From positions 1-64,000 of the forward strand of contig NZ_JAGGPB010000019.1 in assembly GCF_018614055.1 (NCBI RefSeq): a stretch of 64,000 bases of DNA, written 5' to 3'. Position 1 is the stretch's first letter. Each line of letters starts with the position of its first letter. A program made the translations under genes and the position numbers. Under the pieces are notes generated by a model. The model did no database searches and was not told where the DNA came from. It saw nothing but the letters and a program-made list of their open reading frames with translations. Below, piece by piece: positions 15,737 through 24,950 of the stretch. This stretch comes from Streptomyces sp. ISL-98 (GTDB taxonomy: Bacteria > Actinomycetota > Actinomycetes > Streptomycetales > Streptomycetaceae).

Positions 15737-16669
15737 TCACGTCGTCGGCATGTGGTCCAGGCGCCGCAGGATGACGCCTTCGCGCAGCGCCCACGGGCAG
15801 ATTTCCAGCTCGTCGACCCCGAAAAGGTCCATCGCGCCCTCCGCGACCAGGGCTCCTGCGAGCAGCTGCGCGGCGCGGGCGTCCGAGACGCCGGGCAGGG
15901 CGGCGCGCTGGACGGCGGGCATCGTGGCCAGCTTCGGCACCCACTCCTCCAGTGATTTGCGACCCAGATCCCGCTGTACGTACAGCCCCTCGCCGGACCG
16001 TGCCGCCCCGGCGATGCGCGCCAGCTGCTTGAAGGTCTTGGAGGTCGCCACGACGTGGTCGGGGGTGCCGAAGCGGCTGAATTCGCCGACCGTACGGGCG
16101 ATCTGGGCGCGTACATGGCGACGTAGCGCCTTCACGTCCTGCGCGTCGGGCGGATCGCCCGGCAGCCAGCCCGCAGTGAGGCGGCCCGCCCCGAGCGGCA
16201 GCGACACCACGGCGTCGGGCTCCTCGTCGATCCCGTACGCGATCTCCAGCGACCCGCCGCCGATGTCCAGGACCAGCAGCTTCCCGGCCGACCAGCCGAA
16301 CCAGCGGCGTGCGGCGAGAAATGTGAGCCGCGCCTCGTCGTCGCCGCTGAGCACCTGAAGATCGACACCGGTCTCGCGCCTGACCCTGGCCAGTACCTCG
16401 TCGGCGTTGCTCGCCTCGCGCACGGCGGAGGTGGCGAAGGGCAGGACGTCCTCGCAGCCCTTGTCCTCGGCGGCCTGGAGGGCATCGGCGACCGTGGCGA
16501 CGAGGCGGTCTATGCCCTCGGCGCCGATGGCTCCGTCCGCGTCGAGGAGTTCGGCGAGGCGAAGCTCCGCCTTGTGCGAGTGCGCGGGCAGGGGGCGGGC
16601 GCCGGGGTGGGCGTCGACCACCAGCAGATGAACCGTGTTCGAACCCACGTCGAGGACTCCGAGTCTCAT
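15737..16669 (-). CDS. ppx: Ppx/GppA family exopolyphosphatase
   Basis: The 310 aa protein shows the ASKHA fold marks of this family: [18 protein letters not shown] at residues 3-20, an Arg/Glu-rich middle ([19 protein letters not shown]) and [15 protein letters not shown] near 140. Such short enzymes, like mycobacterial PPX1, hydrolyse short-chain polyphosphate and perhaps pppGpp. It is followed on the same strand, 90 bp later, by the TIM-barrel gene. It is divergent from the Cys-rich protein gene across 41 bp. Which activity dominates is not clear from sequence. Confidence 0.92.
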   Translation of the reverse strand: MRLGVLDVGSNTVHLLVVDAHPGARPLPAHSHKAELRLAELLDADGAIGAEGIDRLVATVADALQAAEDKGCEDVLPFATSAVREASNADEVLARVRRETGVDLQVLSGDDEARLTFLAARRWFGWSAGKLLVLDIGGGSLEIAYGIDEEPDAVVSLPLGAGRLTAGWLPGDPPDAQDVKALRRHVRAQIARTVGEFSRFGTPDHVVATSKTFKQLARIAGAARSGEGLYVQRDLGRKSLEEWVPKLATMPAVQRAALPGVSDARAAQLLAGALVAEGAMDLFGVDELEICPWALREGVILRRLDHMPTT

Positions 16670-16710
16670 ATGCGGAACGCTACTGCGGCTGCGCGCTTAC
16701 CCTTGCCCTC

Positions 16711-17592
16711 GTGCCGAAGACGAAAAAGGCGAAGCCGGGCAAAGCCACGAAGCAGCCGAAGAAGAAGACGAAGACCACCGCGTCGGCCGAGGCCGTCGAG
16801 GCGGTTCAGGACGCCCGGACTGTCCCGGTCGTCCGGGATGTCCGGGACGACGAGCGGGGCGGGCTGGACTTCGCCCGTGCCTGGGTGGAGTTCCCTGACC
16901 CCGCCGACGACGAACAGATCTTCCGCTGCGACCTGACGTGGCTGACATCGCGCTGGAGCTGCATCTTCGGCAGCGGCTGCCAGGGCATCCAGGCGGGCCG
17001 TGCGGACGACGGCTGCTGCACGCTGGGCGCGCACTTCTCCGACGAGGACGACGAAAAGCGTGTCGCGGGCCATGTGGCACGCCTCACGCCGGATGTGTGG
17101 CAGTTCCACGACGTCGGTACGGAGTCGGGCTGGACCCAGACCGACGAAGACGGCGAACGCCAGACGCGCCGCTGGGACGGCTCCTGCATCTTCCAGAACC
17201 GCCCGGGTTTCGCGGGCGGCGCGGGCTGCTCGCTGCACATCCTCGCCCTGAAGGAGGGCAAGGAGCCGCTGGAGACGAAGCCCGACGTGTGCTGGCAGCT
17301 GCCGGTCCGGCGTACGTACGACTGGATCGACCGCCCGGACGACACGCGCATCCTGCAGATCTCGATCGGCGAGTACGACCGGCGGGGCTGGGGTGCGGGC
17401 GGCCATGACCTGCACTGGTGGTGCACGTCGGCGACGTCCGCGCACGGGGCGGGGGAGCCGGTGTACGTCTCGTACGCGCCGGAGCTCACGGAGCTCATGG
17501 GCAAGGAGGCTTACGGGCGGCTGGTGGAGCTGTGCGAGGAGCGACTGTCGTCGCTGCTTCCGATGGCTCCGCATCCGGCGGACCCCTCTTAA
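16711..17592 (+). CDS. cysteine-rich protein with lysine-rich N-terminus, unknown function
   Basis: The 293 aa protein begins with a Lys/Pro/Thr tail ([20 protein letters not shown]), then a core with clustered Cys: one near 78, then [46 protein letters not shown] and WWCTSA. The pattern recalls metal- or FeS-binding zinc-ribbon-like YkgJ/DUF3109 proteins, but I cannot assign it firmly. GTG 16711 has no ribosome site and lies 41 bp from the divergent ppx start, so its mRNA may be leaderless. The basic tail suggests nucleic-acid contact. Found widely in Streptomyces as I recall, function unknown. Confidence 0.8.
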   Translation: MPKTKKAKPGKATKQPKKKTKTTASAEAVEAVQDARTVPVVRDVRDDERGGLDFARAWVEFPDPADDEQIFRCDLTWLTSRWSCIFGSGCQGIQAGRADDGCCTLGAHFSDEDDEKRVAGHVARLTPDVWQFHDVGTESGWTQTDEDGERQTRRWDGSCIFQNRPGFAGGAGCSLHILALKEGKEPLETKPDVCWQLPVRRTYDWIDRPDDTRILQISIGEYDRRGWGAGGHDLHWWCTSATSAHGAGEPVYVSYAPELTELMGKEAYGRLVELCEERLSSLLPMAPHPADPS

Positions 17593-17756
17593 CGCCTTAA
17601 CGCCGCCCTCGCACCGCTCGGCCCTGGCGGGCCTTCCGGGCTTCGACCGGCTGCGGTGGACTCCGTCCACCGGGGACGTGGGCGGAGCGCGGTGGTGCGT
17701 GCGGGTTGCCTGCGGCGCTGTGCCCCTCCCCGCGCGGTCGAGGAAACAAACCGCCC

Positions 17757-19493
17757 TCAGCCCGGCGCCGACTGCGATGTCGACTCCGTCGGGGGCTGGG
17801 TCGGATCCTCCGACGGTGGCGGCGTCGTCGGGTCCGTCGGCGTAGGCGTCGGGGACGGCGGAGGTGTCGTCGGCGCCGTGGGTGTCGGAGACGGGGACGC
17901 GGGCGGCGTCGTGGGGTGCTGGGAGGGTGGCTGTGTCGTCGGCGACGGGGGCTTCGGAGGCTTCGGGCGGGGTCGGCCCTGCCCGTGCACCGCGATCACC
18001 GCACCCGACGGGTTCACACCGATCCGCGCCCGCCACCGCCCCGCCGGCTCCCGCTCATGGTCCACGGACACGTACAGAGTGATCGATTCTCCGGGGGCCA
18101 GCGTGCCCGACGACTGGCTCAGGTAGAGCCAGGACACGTCCGTCCACGCCGACCACGCAACCCGCTCGCTCCCGCCCGTCGCCCGGAGCGTGACCACCGT
18201 CGTGCTGCCCGCCGCGCGCGCCTCCACCGACAGCCGCGCCGGCCCGGACTGGTCCGTGCCTGGCGTGCCCGGCGTCGACGTACCGCCGGCGATGACCTCG
18301 ACCGATACGTCCGGGGACCGGCTGCCCTCGGTGAAACGCGTGTCGGGGGTCGTGCGGGCGTTGCCCGCGTTTTCGTAGGCGTCGTAAGCGGAGCCAAGCG
18401 CGCCGTCGTTCATGTCGCTGTCCAGGCCGCCGGGCCCGTCCGCCTCGCTCGCGGTGACCGACGTACCGCCCTCGCTCTCGCCGGTGAGCGGGGCTCCCCG
18501 GTACGCCGCCCAGAGCGCGAACACGGGAGCGGCGACGACCGTCGCCACCACCGTCGTCGTGAGCGCCCTGGTCCGCAGCCGGTCGCGCCGCGCCGCGTGG
18601 TCCTTGGGGTCCAGCGGGAAACCGTCGCGGTCGAACCTCGGCCCGGCCCCGCGCACCTTCGGAGCATTCGTCATCGCCACATACGCCGCCGCCCGGGGCA
18701 CCTCCACCACCGGCAGCGCGGCAGGCGCGGCGACGGTGCCCGGCCACGGGCCGGCCGCCTCGGCGCGCTCGGCGGCGCGACGGCAGCGCGGGCAGTTGTC
18801 CACGTGCCGTACGAGCTCGCGCCGCAGGGCCGCGCCCAGCAGTACCTGGTTGTCGCCGGTCAGCCTGGCCACGATCGGGCAGCCGCCGCTCTCCACGACG
18901 GTGAGCGCGGCCCGGGTCCGCTCGACCTCGCAGGCCGCTGCGGCCAGCAGTTCGCGGGCGGCCGAGTACTCCATGCCCAGGACCGCGGCGACCTCACGCG
19001 GGCCGAGCCGGTGGCGTACGGCGAGCTCCAGGGCGTCGCGCTGCTCCGGTGTGGTGCCGGCGGCCTCGGGCCAGGCCAGCAGGGACAGTTCGCGCCGCCT
19101 GCGCTCGGCCGTCTCCTCGGGCACGTCGGCCGCTGGACCGGGGGCGACCGCGGGGGGCCGATGCCCCGAGTGCGCCCCCTGCCGGCGCCGCTTCTGCTCG
19201 GCGAGCCTGCGCAGACAGGCCCAGCGCGCCAGCGCGTAGAGCCAGGCCTTGCGCTCCGGTTCCCGGGCCGGGCAACGGCCGTAATGGCGCTCGGAGATGG
19301 CCAGTACGTCGCCGAGTACCGCGGTCGCCGCGTCGTGGTCGCAGAGGACGGACAGGCAATAGGTGAACAGACCGTCCAGATACGGCTCGTAACGCGCGGG
19401 CGGTGTCTGCACAAGCGTCGGCCGGGGCGCACGACTGTGCGCCCGGGGTGCGCCGGTGGTGTGCGTGGGGGGTTCCAGCCTGCTGCTCGTCAC
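17757..19493 (-). CDS. membrane protein fusing sigma-factor-like, zinc-finger and BACON domains
   Basis: The 578 aa protein begins with a degenerate ECF sigma-like part: region 2-like helices (about 34-100) and a region 4-like segment (about 145-197, PEQRDALELAVRHRLGPREVAAVLGM). A zinc-finger-like anti-sigma segment follows, with C205 and H230-x3-C234-x2-C237. One membrane helix lies near 311-330. Outside is a BACON-type beta domain (about 400-490, WLYLSQSSGTLAPGESITLYVSVD) and then a Pro/Thr/Ser-rich tail to the end. Sigma, anti-sigma and sensor parts thus occur in one chain. It may be a membrane regulator or a wall-linked receptor whose sigma part no longer drives transcription. Long GC-rich tails can hide frameshifts, but the frame looks intact. 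Confidence 0.82.
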   Translation of the reverse strand: MTSSRLEPPTHTTGAPRAHSRAPRPTLVQTPPARYEPYLDGLFTYCLSVLCDHDAATAVLGDVLAISERHYGRCPAREPERKAWLYALARWACLRRLAEQKRRRQGAHSGHRPPAVAPGPAADVPEETAERRRRELSLLAWPEAAGTTPEQRDALELAVRHRLGPREVAAVLGMEYSAARELLAAAACEVERTRAALTVVESGGCPIVARLTGDNQVLLGAALRRELVRHVDNCPRCRRAAERAEAAGPWPGTVAAPAALPVVEVPRAAAYVAMTNAPKVRGAGPRFDRDGFPLDPKDHAARRDRLRTRALTTTVVATVVAAPVFALWAAYRGAPLTGESEGGTSVTASEADGPGGLDSDMNDGALGSAYDAYENAGNARTTPDTRFTEGSRSPDVSVEVIAGGTSTPGTPGTDQSGPARLSVEARAAGSTTVVTLRATGGSERVAWSAWTDVSWLYLSQSSGTLAPGESITLYVSVDHEREPAGRWRARIGVNPSGAVIAVHGQGRPRPKPPKPPSPTTQPPSQHPTTPPASPSPTPTAPTTPPPSPTPTPTDPTTPPPSEDPTQPPTESTSQSAPG

Positions 19494-19583
19494 CCGGCGA
19501 CCGTAGGCAGTGGAGGCATGCCGCCTTGTACCTCTTGCGCACTTTTAACCCGTACGGGTGAACACATCCCTCGAAAGGGGACA

Positions 19584-19610
19584 GGAACGGGGAATTCCGT
19601 AGACAGGGTT
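19584..19610 (+). promoter_or_regulatory. SigR-type promoter match upstream of radA-disA
   Basis: GGAAC (19584-19588) and GTT (19608-19610) are separated by 19 bp, close to the SigR (thiol-oxidative stress) consensus GGAAT-N18/19-GTT. The start site would be near 19617, about 75 bp before the radA ATG. A chance match is possible because the motif is short. Confidence 0.4.
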
Positions 19611-19690
19611 GGGATGTGAGTGCAGGGGCGAGCGGGGGCCACCGGGCAGCGCCGTCGGCGTTGTCCGACCTGACCTGTACGGTCACCACC

Positions 19691-21106
19691 ATGGCTGCCC
19701 GTACATCTCGTTCATCCGCGAAGGACCGGCCGTCCTACCGCTGCACCGAATGCGGGTGGACGACCGCCAAGTGGCTCGGCCGCTGCCCCGAATGCCAGGC
19801 GTGGGGCACGATCGAGGAGACCGGCACGCCCGCCGTACGGACCACCGCGGCCGGCCGCGTCAGCTCCGCCGCGCTCCCCATCGGCCAGGTCGACGGCCGC
19901 ACGGCCACCGCCCGCTCCACCGGCGTCGACGAGCTGGACCGCGTGCTCGGCGGCGGGCTCGTCCCCGGCGCGGTCGTGCTGCTCGCGGGCGAGCCCGGGG
20001 TCGGCAAATCGACCCTGCTCCTGGACGTGGCCGCCAAGGCGGCGAGCGACGACCACCGGACGCTGTATGTCACGGCGGAGGAGTCCGCGAGCCAGGTGCG
20101 CCTGCGCGCCGACCGGATCAGTGCACTCAGCGACCACCTCTTCCTCGCCGCCGAGACCGACCTCTCCGCCGTCCTCGGCCACCTCGACGCCGTCAAGCCG
20201 TCCCTCCTCGTCCTCGACTCCGTCCAGACCGTCGCTTCGCCCGAGATCGACGGCGCGCCCGGCGGCATGGCTCAGGTCCGCGAGGTCGCGGGCGCCCTCA
20301 TCCGGGCCTCCAAGGAGCGCGGCATGTCGACGCTCCTGGTCGGCCACGTCACAAAGGACGGCGCGATCGCGGGCCCGCGCCTGCTGGAGCACCTCGTCGA
20401 CGTCGTGCTGTCCTTCGAGGGCGACCGGCACGCGCGCCTGCGGCTCGTGCGAGGAGTCAAGAACCGTTACGGCGCGACGGACGAGGTCGGCTGTTTCGAG
20501 CTGCACGACGAGGGCATCACCGGCCTCGCCGACCCCTCGGGCCTGTTCCTCACCCGCCGCGCCGAATCCGTCCCCGGCACCTGTCTGACGGTCACCCTCG
20601 AAGGGCGCCGCCCGCTCGTCGCCGAGGTGCAGGCGCTGACCGTCGACTCGCAGATCCCGTCCCCCCGGCGCACCACCTCGGGCCTGGAGACCTCGCGCGT
20701 GTCGATGATGCTCGCCGTACTCGAACAGCGCGGGCGGATCACGGCGCTCGGCAAGCGCGACATCTACAGCGCGACGGTGGGCGGTGTGAAGCTCTCCGAG
20801 CCCGCCGCCGACCTCGCGATCGCGCTCGCGCTGGCCAGCGCGGCCAGCGACACCCCGCTGCCGAAGAATCTTGTCGCGATCGGCGAGGTGGGCCTCGCGG
20901 GCGAGGTCAGACGGGTCACCGGGGTCCAGCGCAGGCTGGCCGAAGCCCACCGTCTGGGCTTCACGCACGCCCTGGTCCCGGCCGACCCGGGGAAGGTCCC
21001 GGCGGGCATGAAGGTCATCGAAGTGGCCGACATGGGAGAGGCCCTCAGGGTCCTTCCGCGCCGGTCTCGCGCACAGGCCCCCCAAGGCGAGGAACAGCGC
21101 CGGTAG
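19691..21106 (+). CDS. radA: DNA repair protein RadA (Sms)
   Basis: RadA is a RecA-like branch-migration helicase acting in recombination repair. The 471 aa protein has the N-terminal zinc finger C18-C21-C32-C35, Walker A GEPGVGKST near 98, the RadA-specific KNRYG (KNRFG-type) motif near 257, and a Lon-like C-terminal domain (KNLVAIGEVGLAGEVRRV). ATG 19691 matches the family start. disA begins 91 bp downstream on the same strand, so the two probably share a transcript, as radA and disA do in Bacillus. Confidence 0.96.
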   Translation: MAARTSRSSAKDRPSYRCTECGWTTAKWLGRCPECQAWGTIEETGTPAVRTTAAGRVSSAALPIGQVDGRTATARSTGVDELDRVLGGGLVPGAVVLLAGEPGVGKSTLLLDVAAKAASDDHRTLYVTAEESASQVRLRADRISALSDHLFLAAETDLSAVLGHLDAVKPSLLVLDSVQTVASPEIDGAPGGMAQVREVAGALIRASKERGMSTLLVGHVTKDGAIAGPRLLEHLVDVVLSFEGDRHARLRLVRGVKNRYGATDEVGCFELHDEGITGLADPSGLFLTRRAESVPGTCLTVTLEGRRPLVAEVQALTVDSQIPSPRRTTSGLETSRVSMMLAVLEQRGRITALGKRDIYSATVGGVKLSEPAADLAIALALASAASDTPLPKNLVAIGEVGLAGEVRRVTGVQRRLAEAHRLGFTHALVPADPGKVPAGMKVIEVADMGEALRVLPRRSRAQAPQGEEQRR

Positions 21107-21196
21107 ACTTTGCCCTGGTCTCGCCCACCCGTACGAGTACGCGAGGCGAAGTTCAGTGCCCCCAGGGCACCGCAACCCCGTGACCGGAGGAGTGCA

Positions 21197-22321
21197 GTGG
21201 CAGCCATCGACCGGGCAGCAGCATCCGGAAAGTCCGGCCAAGGCTCGGGCACCGAAGCGCTGATGCGCGCCTCGCTGAGCGCTGTCGCGCCCGGCAAGGG
21301 ACTGCGCGACGGCCTGGAGCGCATCCTGCGCGGCAACACCGGCGGCCTCATCGTCCTCGGTATGGACAAAACCGTCGAATCCATGTGTACCGGCGGATTC
21401 GTGCTGGATGTGGAATTCACCGCGACCAGACTCCGCGAGCTGTGCAAGCTCGACGGTGCGCTCATCCTCGACAAGGACATCACCAAGATCCTCCGGGCCG
21501 GCGTCCAGCTGGTCCCGGACGCATCCATCCCGACCGAAGAGACCGGCACCCGCCACCGCACGGCGGACCGCGTCTCCAAGCAGTGCAACTTCCCGGTCGT
21601 CTCGGTCTCCCAGTCGATGCGCCTGATCGCGCTGTACGTCGACGGGGAGCGCCGGGTCCTGGAGGAGTCCGCGACGATCCTCTCCCGGGCCAACCAGGCA
21701 CTGGCCACCCTGGAGCGCTACAAGCTCCGCCTCGACGAGGTCGCGGGCACGCTGTCCGCGCTGGAGATCGAGGACCTGGTGACGGTCCGCGACGTAACGG
21801 CAGTGGCGCAGCGGCTGGAGATGGTGCGCCGTATCGCCACCGAGATCGCCGAGTACGTGGTGGAGCTGGGCACCGACGGGCGTCTGCTCTCCCTCCAGCT
21901 CGACGAGCTGATCGCGGGCGTCGAGCCGGAGCGCGAGCTGGTCGTACGGGACTACGTCCCCGAGCCGACGGCGAAGCGTTCCCGCACGGTCGACGAGGCG
22001 CTGACCGATCTGGACGCGCTGCCGCACACCGAGCTGCTCGAACTGCCGGTCGTGGCACGGGCTCTGGGCTACAGCGGCTCGCCCGAGACGCTGGACGCGG
22101 CGGTCTCGCCGCGCGGTTACCGGCTGCTCGCCAAGGTGCCGCGGCTTCCCGGCGCCATCATCGAGCGGCTCGTCGAGCACTTCGGCGGCCTCCAGAAGCT
22201 GCTCGCCGCGAGCGTCGACGACCTCCAGACGGTCGACGGCGTCGGCGAGGCGCGGGCGCGGTCGGTGCGCGAGGGGCTGTCCAGGCTGGCGGAGTCGTCG
22301 ATCCTGGAACGCTACGTCTGA
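21197..22321 (+). CDS. disA: DNA integrity scanning diadenylate cyclase DisA
   Basis: DisA makes cyclic di-AMP from two ATP and scans DNA for branched structures. The 374 aa protein has the DAC active-site motifs D86-G87-A88 and R119-H120-R121, the linker helix bundle, and a C-terminal helix-hairpin-helix DNA-binding domain ([26 protein letters not shown]). GTG 21197 has GGAGG 6 nt upstream. In Streptomyces c-di-AMP controls osmolyte uptake, ion transport and wall-lytic enzymes; an osmoprotectant importer and an M23 peptidase occur in this window. A strong terminator follows. Confidence 0.97.
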   Translation: MAAIDRAAASGKSGQGSGTEALMRASLSAVAPGKGLRDGLERILRGNTGGLIVLGMDKTVESMCTGGFVLDVEFTATRLRELCKLDGALILDKDITKILRAGVQLVPDASIPTEETGTRHRTADRVSKQCNFPVVSVSQSMRLIALYVDGERRVLEESATILSRANQALATLERYKLRLDEVAGTLSALEIEDLVTVRDVTAVAQRLEMVRRIATEIAEYVVELGTDGRLLSLQLDELIAGVEPERELVVRDYVPEPTAKRSRTVDEALTDLDALPHTELLELPVVARALGYSGSPETLDAAVSPRGYRLLAKVPRLPGAIIERLVEHFGGLQKLLAASVDDLQTVDGVGEARARSVREGLSRLAESSILERYV

Positions 22322-22334
22322 CCCACCGGACACG

Positions 22335-22377
22335 AGAAGCGCGGTACGCCCGGACGGGGCGTACCGCGCTTCTTTTT
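22335..22377. terminator. intrinsic terminator after disA
   Basis: A 16-bp perfect stem (22335-22350 with 22358-22373), loop CGGACGG, then TTTTT continuing the stem end on the plus strand. It ends the radA-disA transcript and also faces the convergent membrane-protein gene. Confidence 0.92.
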
Positions 22378-22384
22378 GGCTCTT

Positions 22385-23224
22385 TCAGTCCTTCTTCAGC
22401 GTGAAGGTGGCCGGCGACTTCGCGCCCGCCATCTCCAGCAGGTACGTCCCGTCGCCGACGGCCGACGCGGGCGGCGTGGCGCACTGCGGCGCGCTCTCCT
22501 TGCGGTCCCACTCCACGGCGTGCGTGACGGTGCTGTGCGCAGGGACGCGGAACAGCAGGCTGCCGGGGCCCTCGGGGCAGTCCTTGGAGGACCACACCGT
22601 GTTGTTGTCGTCGTCGGTGATCGTCAGCACGGCGGTCTTCGGCCCGAAGTCGATCTTGCAGGAGGCCCCGGAGCGGTTCTCCGCGATCACCTCGAACTTC
22701 GGCTTCTCGCCCGGCTCGTACTCGTTCTTGATGCTGCGCAGGGACAACTCGATGGTGGACGCATTGCAGTTGGGGAGGCTGGATCCGGCTTGTACGCGCT
22801 GAGCGGCTCCGCCACCACCGCCGCTGCCCGAACCGGTGTCGCCACCGTCGCCGTCACCGTCGCCACTGTCACCGCTGCCGTCGCCCGAGCCGCCGCCGTC
22901 GCTGCCGCTGCCCGCGTCCGTACCGCCGTCGTCTCCGCCGCCACTGCCGGCGCCGTCGCTGCTGCCGCCGTCGCTGCCGGTTTCGCCCGGCTCGTCGCGG
23001 CCGCCGGGGTCTTCACTGATGGCGGGTCCGGAGGAAGCGGGGCCGGGTGTGATCGACGGTGCGGGAGTGGCGCCGCCACCGGTGTTCTTCTCCTTGCCGC
23101 CGTCGCCACCACCGGACATGACGACCCATAGGATCACCAGCGCGAGCAGCGCCAGCACGGACAGCGCGACTGCCCTCCGGCGCCAGTAAATGGAGGAGGG
23201 AAGCGGCCCGACTGGATTGCGCAT
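22385..23224 (-). CDS. membrane-anchored protein with Gly/Asp/Ser-rich linker, unknown function
   Basis: The 279 aa protein has a short basic N-terminus and one membrane helix (about 17-37, AVALSVLALLALVILWVVMSG), then a roughly 110-residue linker of Gly, Asp and Ser, and a folded C-terminal domain (about 150-279) with four Cys that could form two disulfides (PNCNASTIEL, ASCKIDFGP, SKDCPEGPG, APQCATPP). The orientation suggests the domain is outside the membrane. ATG 23224 fits the family; upstream in-frame starts would add an odd leader. It shares the divergent gap with mutY. An immunoglobulin-like beta fold is plausible, but no function can be named. Confidence 0.78.
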   Translation of the reverse strand: MRNPVGPLPSSIYWRRRAVALSVLALLALVILWVVMSGGGDGGKEKNTGGGATPAPSITPGPASSGPAISEDPGGRDEPGETGSDGGSSDGAGSGGGDDGGTDAGSGSDGGGSGDGSGDSGDGDGDGGDTGSGSGGGGGAAQRVQAGSSLPNCNASTIELSLRSIKNEYEPGEKPKFEVIAENRSGASCKIDFGPKTAVLTITDDDNNTVWSSKDCPEGPGSLLFRVPAHSTVTHAVEWDRKESAPQCATPPASAVGDGTYLLEMAGAKSPATFTLKKD

Positions 23225-23356
23225 AGATCCCACGGCGCAAACTGTACGAGAGATCGGGGCCAACTCCTGCCCCACCCGCCGCTCCTGGCCCCAACTTTTC
23301 ACGATCATCATTCCGGACCCTGGCATCCGTCAGGTCGTGGAAGGATCGGTGGTGCC

Positions 23357-24253
23357 ATGACTGCGACAAGCGACACCACCGCCACCGCCCTTCACACCCC
23401 CGTCATCGCGTGGTTCGACACGCATGCCCGTGACCTCCCCTGGCGCCGCCCCGAGGCGGGCGCCTGGGGCGTGATGGTCAGCGAGTTCATGCTCCAGCAG
23501 ACGCCGGTCAGCCGTGTGCTGCCGGTGTACGAGCAGTGGCTGGCCCGCTGGCCGCGCCCCGCCGACCTGGCCGCCGACGCCCCCGGCGAAGCGGTCCGCG
23601 CCTGGGGCCGGCTCGGCTATCCGCGCCGCGCGCTGCGCCTGCACGGCGCGGCCGTGGCGATCACGGAGCGGCACGGCGGCGACGTACCGAGCGACCACGC
23701 CGAGCTTCTGGCCCTGCCCGGGGTCGGCGAGTACACGGCCGCGGCCGTCGCTTCCTTCGCGTACGGGCAGCGGCACGCGGTGCTCGACACGAATGTGCGC
23801 CGCGTCTTCGCCCGTACGGTCACCGGCGTCCAGTACCCGCCGAACACCACCACCGCCGCCGAGCGCAGGCTCGCCCGCTCCCTGCTGCCCGACGAAGAGG
23901 CGAGGGCAGCCCGTTGGGCGGCTGCCTCGATGGAGCTCGGCGCGCTCGTGTGCACCGCCAAGAGCCCGGACTGCGGGAGCTGCCCGGTCTCCGGGCAGTG
24001 CGCGTGGCGGCTGGCGGGCAAGCCGGCGCACGACGGGCCGCCGCGGCGCGGTCAGACGTACGCCGGTACGGACCGTCAGGTGCGCGGCAAGCTCCTCGCC
24101 GTACTCCGGGAGGCGGCCGGGCCGGTCCCTCAGGCCGCGCTCGACGCGGTGTGGGACGAGCCCGTACAGCGGGCGCGTGCGCTGGACGGACTGGTCGCCG
24201 ACGGGCTCGTCGAGCCCCTGGCCAGCGGTGTCTACCGGCTCCCCCTGGCTTGA
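23357..24253 (+). CDS. mutY: A/G-specific adenine glycosylase (short form)
   Basis: MutY removes adenine mispaired with 8-oxoguanine. The 298 aa protein has the helix-hairpin-helix LPGVGEYTAAAVASFAYG with the catalytic Asp in VLDTNVRRVFAR, and the [4Fe-4S] ligands C197-x6-C204-x2-C207-x5-C213 (CTAKSPDCGSCPVSGQC). The catalytic Glu is in EFMLQQTPV. It is shorter than E. coli MutY (350 aa) and lacks most of the NUDIX-like C-terminal domain that recognises 8-oxoguanine, a form common in actinobacteria. ATG 23357 has GGAAGGA upstream. Confidence 0.94.
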   Translation: MTATSDTTATALHTPVIAWFDTHARDLPWRRPEAGAWGVMVSEFMLQQTPVSRVLPVYEQWLARWPRPADLAADAPGEAVRAWGRLGYPRRALRLHGAAVAITERHGGDVPSDHAELLALPGVGEYTAAAVASFAYGQRHAVLDTNVRRVFARTVTGVQYPPNTTTAAERRLARSLLPDEEARAARWAAASMELGALVCTAKSPDCGSCPVSGQCAWRLAGKPAHDGPPRRGQTYAGTDRQVRGKLLAVLREAAGPVPQAALDAVWDEPVQRARALDGLVADGLVEPLASGVYRLPLA

Positions 24254-24392
24254 GCACATCTCCGTTACACAACCGATGGACAGCCGTGCGCCTGCCGAGG
24301 GCTGGCCCGCACAGTGCCGTGACAACGCCTCCGTAACTTCGTCGACGTAAGCGGGACACACGGGGTTTTGCAGCGGGACGGAGGCGGTTCTA

Positions 24393-24950
24393 ATGGCGCA
24401 CGGCGAGGTGCTCGAATTCGAAGAGTACGTACGCACTCGGCAGGATGCTCTGCTGCGGAGCGCCAGGCGCCTGGTCCCCGACCCGGTGGACGCGCAGGAC
24501 CTCCTCCAGACCGCGCTGGTACGTACGTACGGCCGCTGGGACGGCATTGCCGACAAGTCGCTCGCCGACGCCTACCTGCGCCGCGTCATGATCAACACGC
24601 GGACCGAGTGGTGGCGGGCCCGCAAGCTCGAAGAGGTGCCCACCGAGCAGCTGCCGGACGCGAGCGTCGAGGACGGCAGCGACCAGCGCGCCGACCGCGC
24701 GCTGCTGATGGACATACTCGGAGTGCTGGCACCGAAGCAGCGCAGCGTAGTCGTGCTGCGACACTGGGAGCAGATGAGCACCGAAGAGACGGCTGCGGCG
24801 CTCGGTATGTCGGCAGGTACGGTCAAGAGCACGCTGCACAGGGCGCTGGCACGTCTCCGGCAGGAGCTGGAGAGCCGCGAACTGGACGCGCGCGCCTTCG
24901 AGCGTGCGGAGCAGGGTGACGAACGGGGGCGGGAGCGGTGCGCGGCCTAG
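24393..24950 (+). CDS. sigE: ECF RNA polymerase sigma factor SigE
   Basis: SigE directs transcription of cell-envelope stress genes. The 185 aa ECF sigma factor has region 2 (about 12-75, LLRSARRLVPDPVDAQDLLQ) and region 4 (about 110-165, LAPKQRSVVVLRHWEQMSTEETAAALGM). Its sequence is nearly that of S. coelicolor SigE (176 aa) as I remember it. Its order with a lipoprotein, response regulator and sensor kinase is diagnostic. No anti-sigma factor is present; control is by CseB-dependent transcription. The 139 bp upstream contain CCGTTAC, CCGTGAC and CCGTAAC, which may be CseB sites (inference). Confidence 0.97.
   Translation: MAHGEVLEFEEYVRTRQDALLRSARRLVPDPVDAQDLLQTALVRTYGRWDGIADKSLADAYLRRVMINTRTEWWRARKLEEVPTEQLPDASVEDGSDQRADRALLMDILGVLAPKQRSVVVLRHWEQMSTEETAAALGMSAGTVKSTLHRALARLRQELESRELDARAFERAEQGDERGRERCAA

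Noticed and set aside
16630..16665. GTTCGAACCC resembling a tRNA T-arm
   Set aside because: It lies in the start of the ppx coding sequence and no cloverleaf forms around it.
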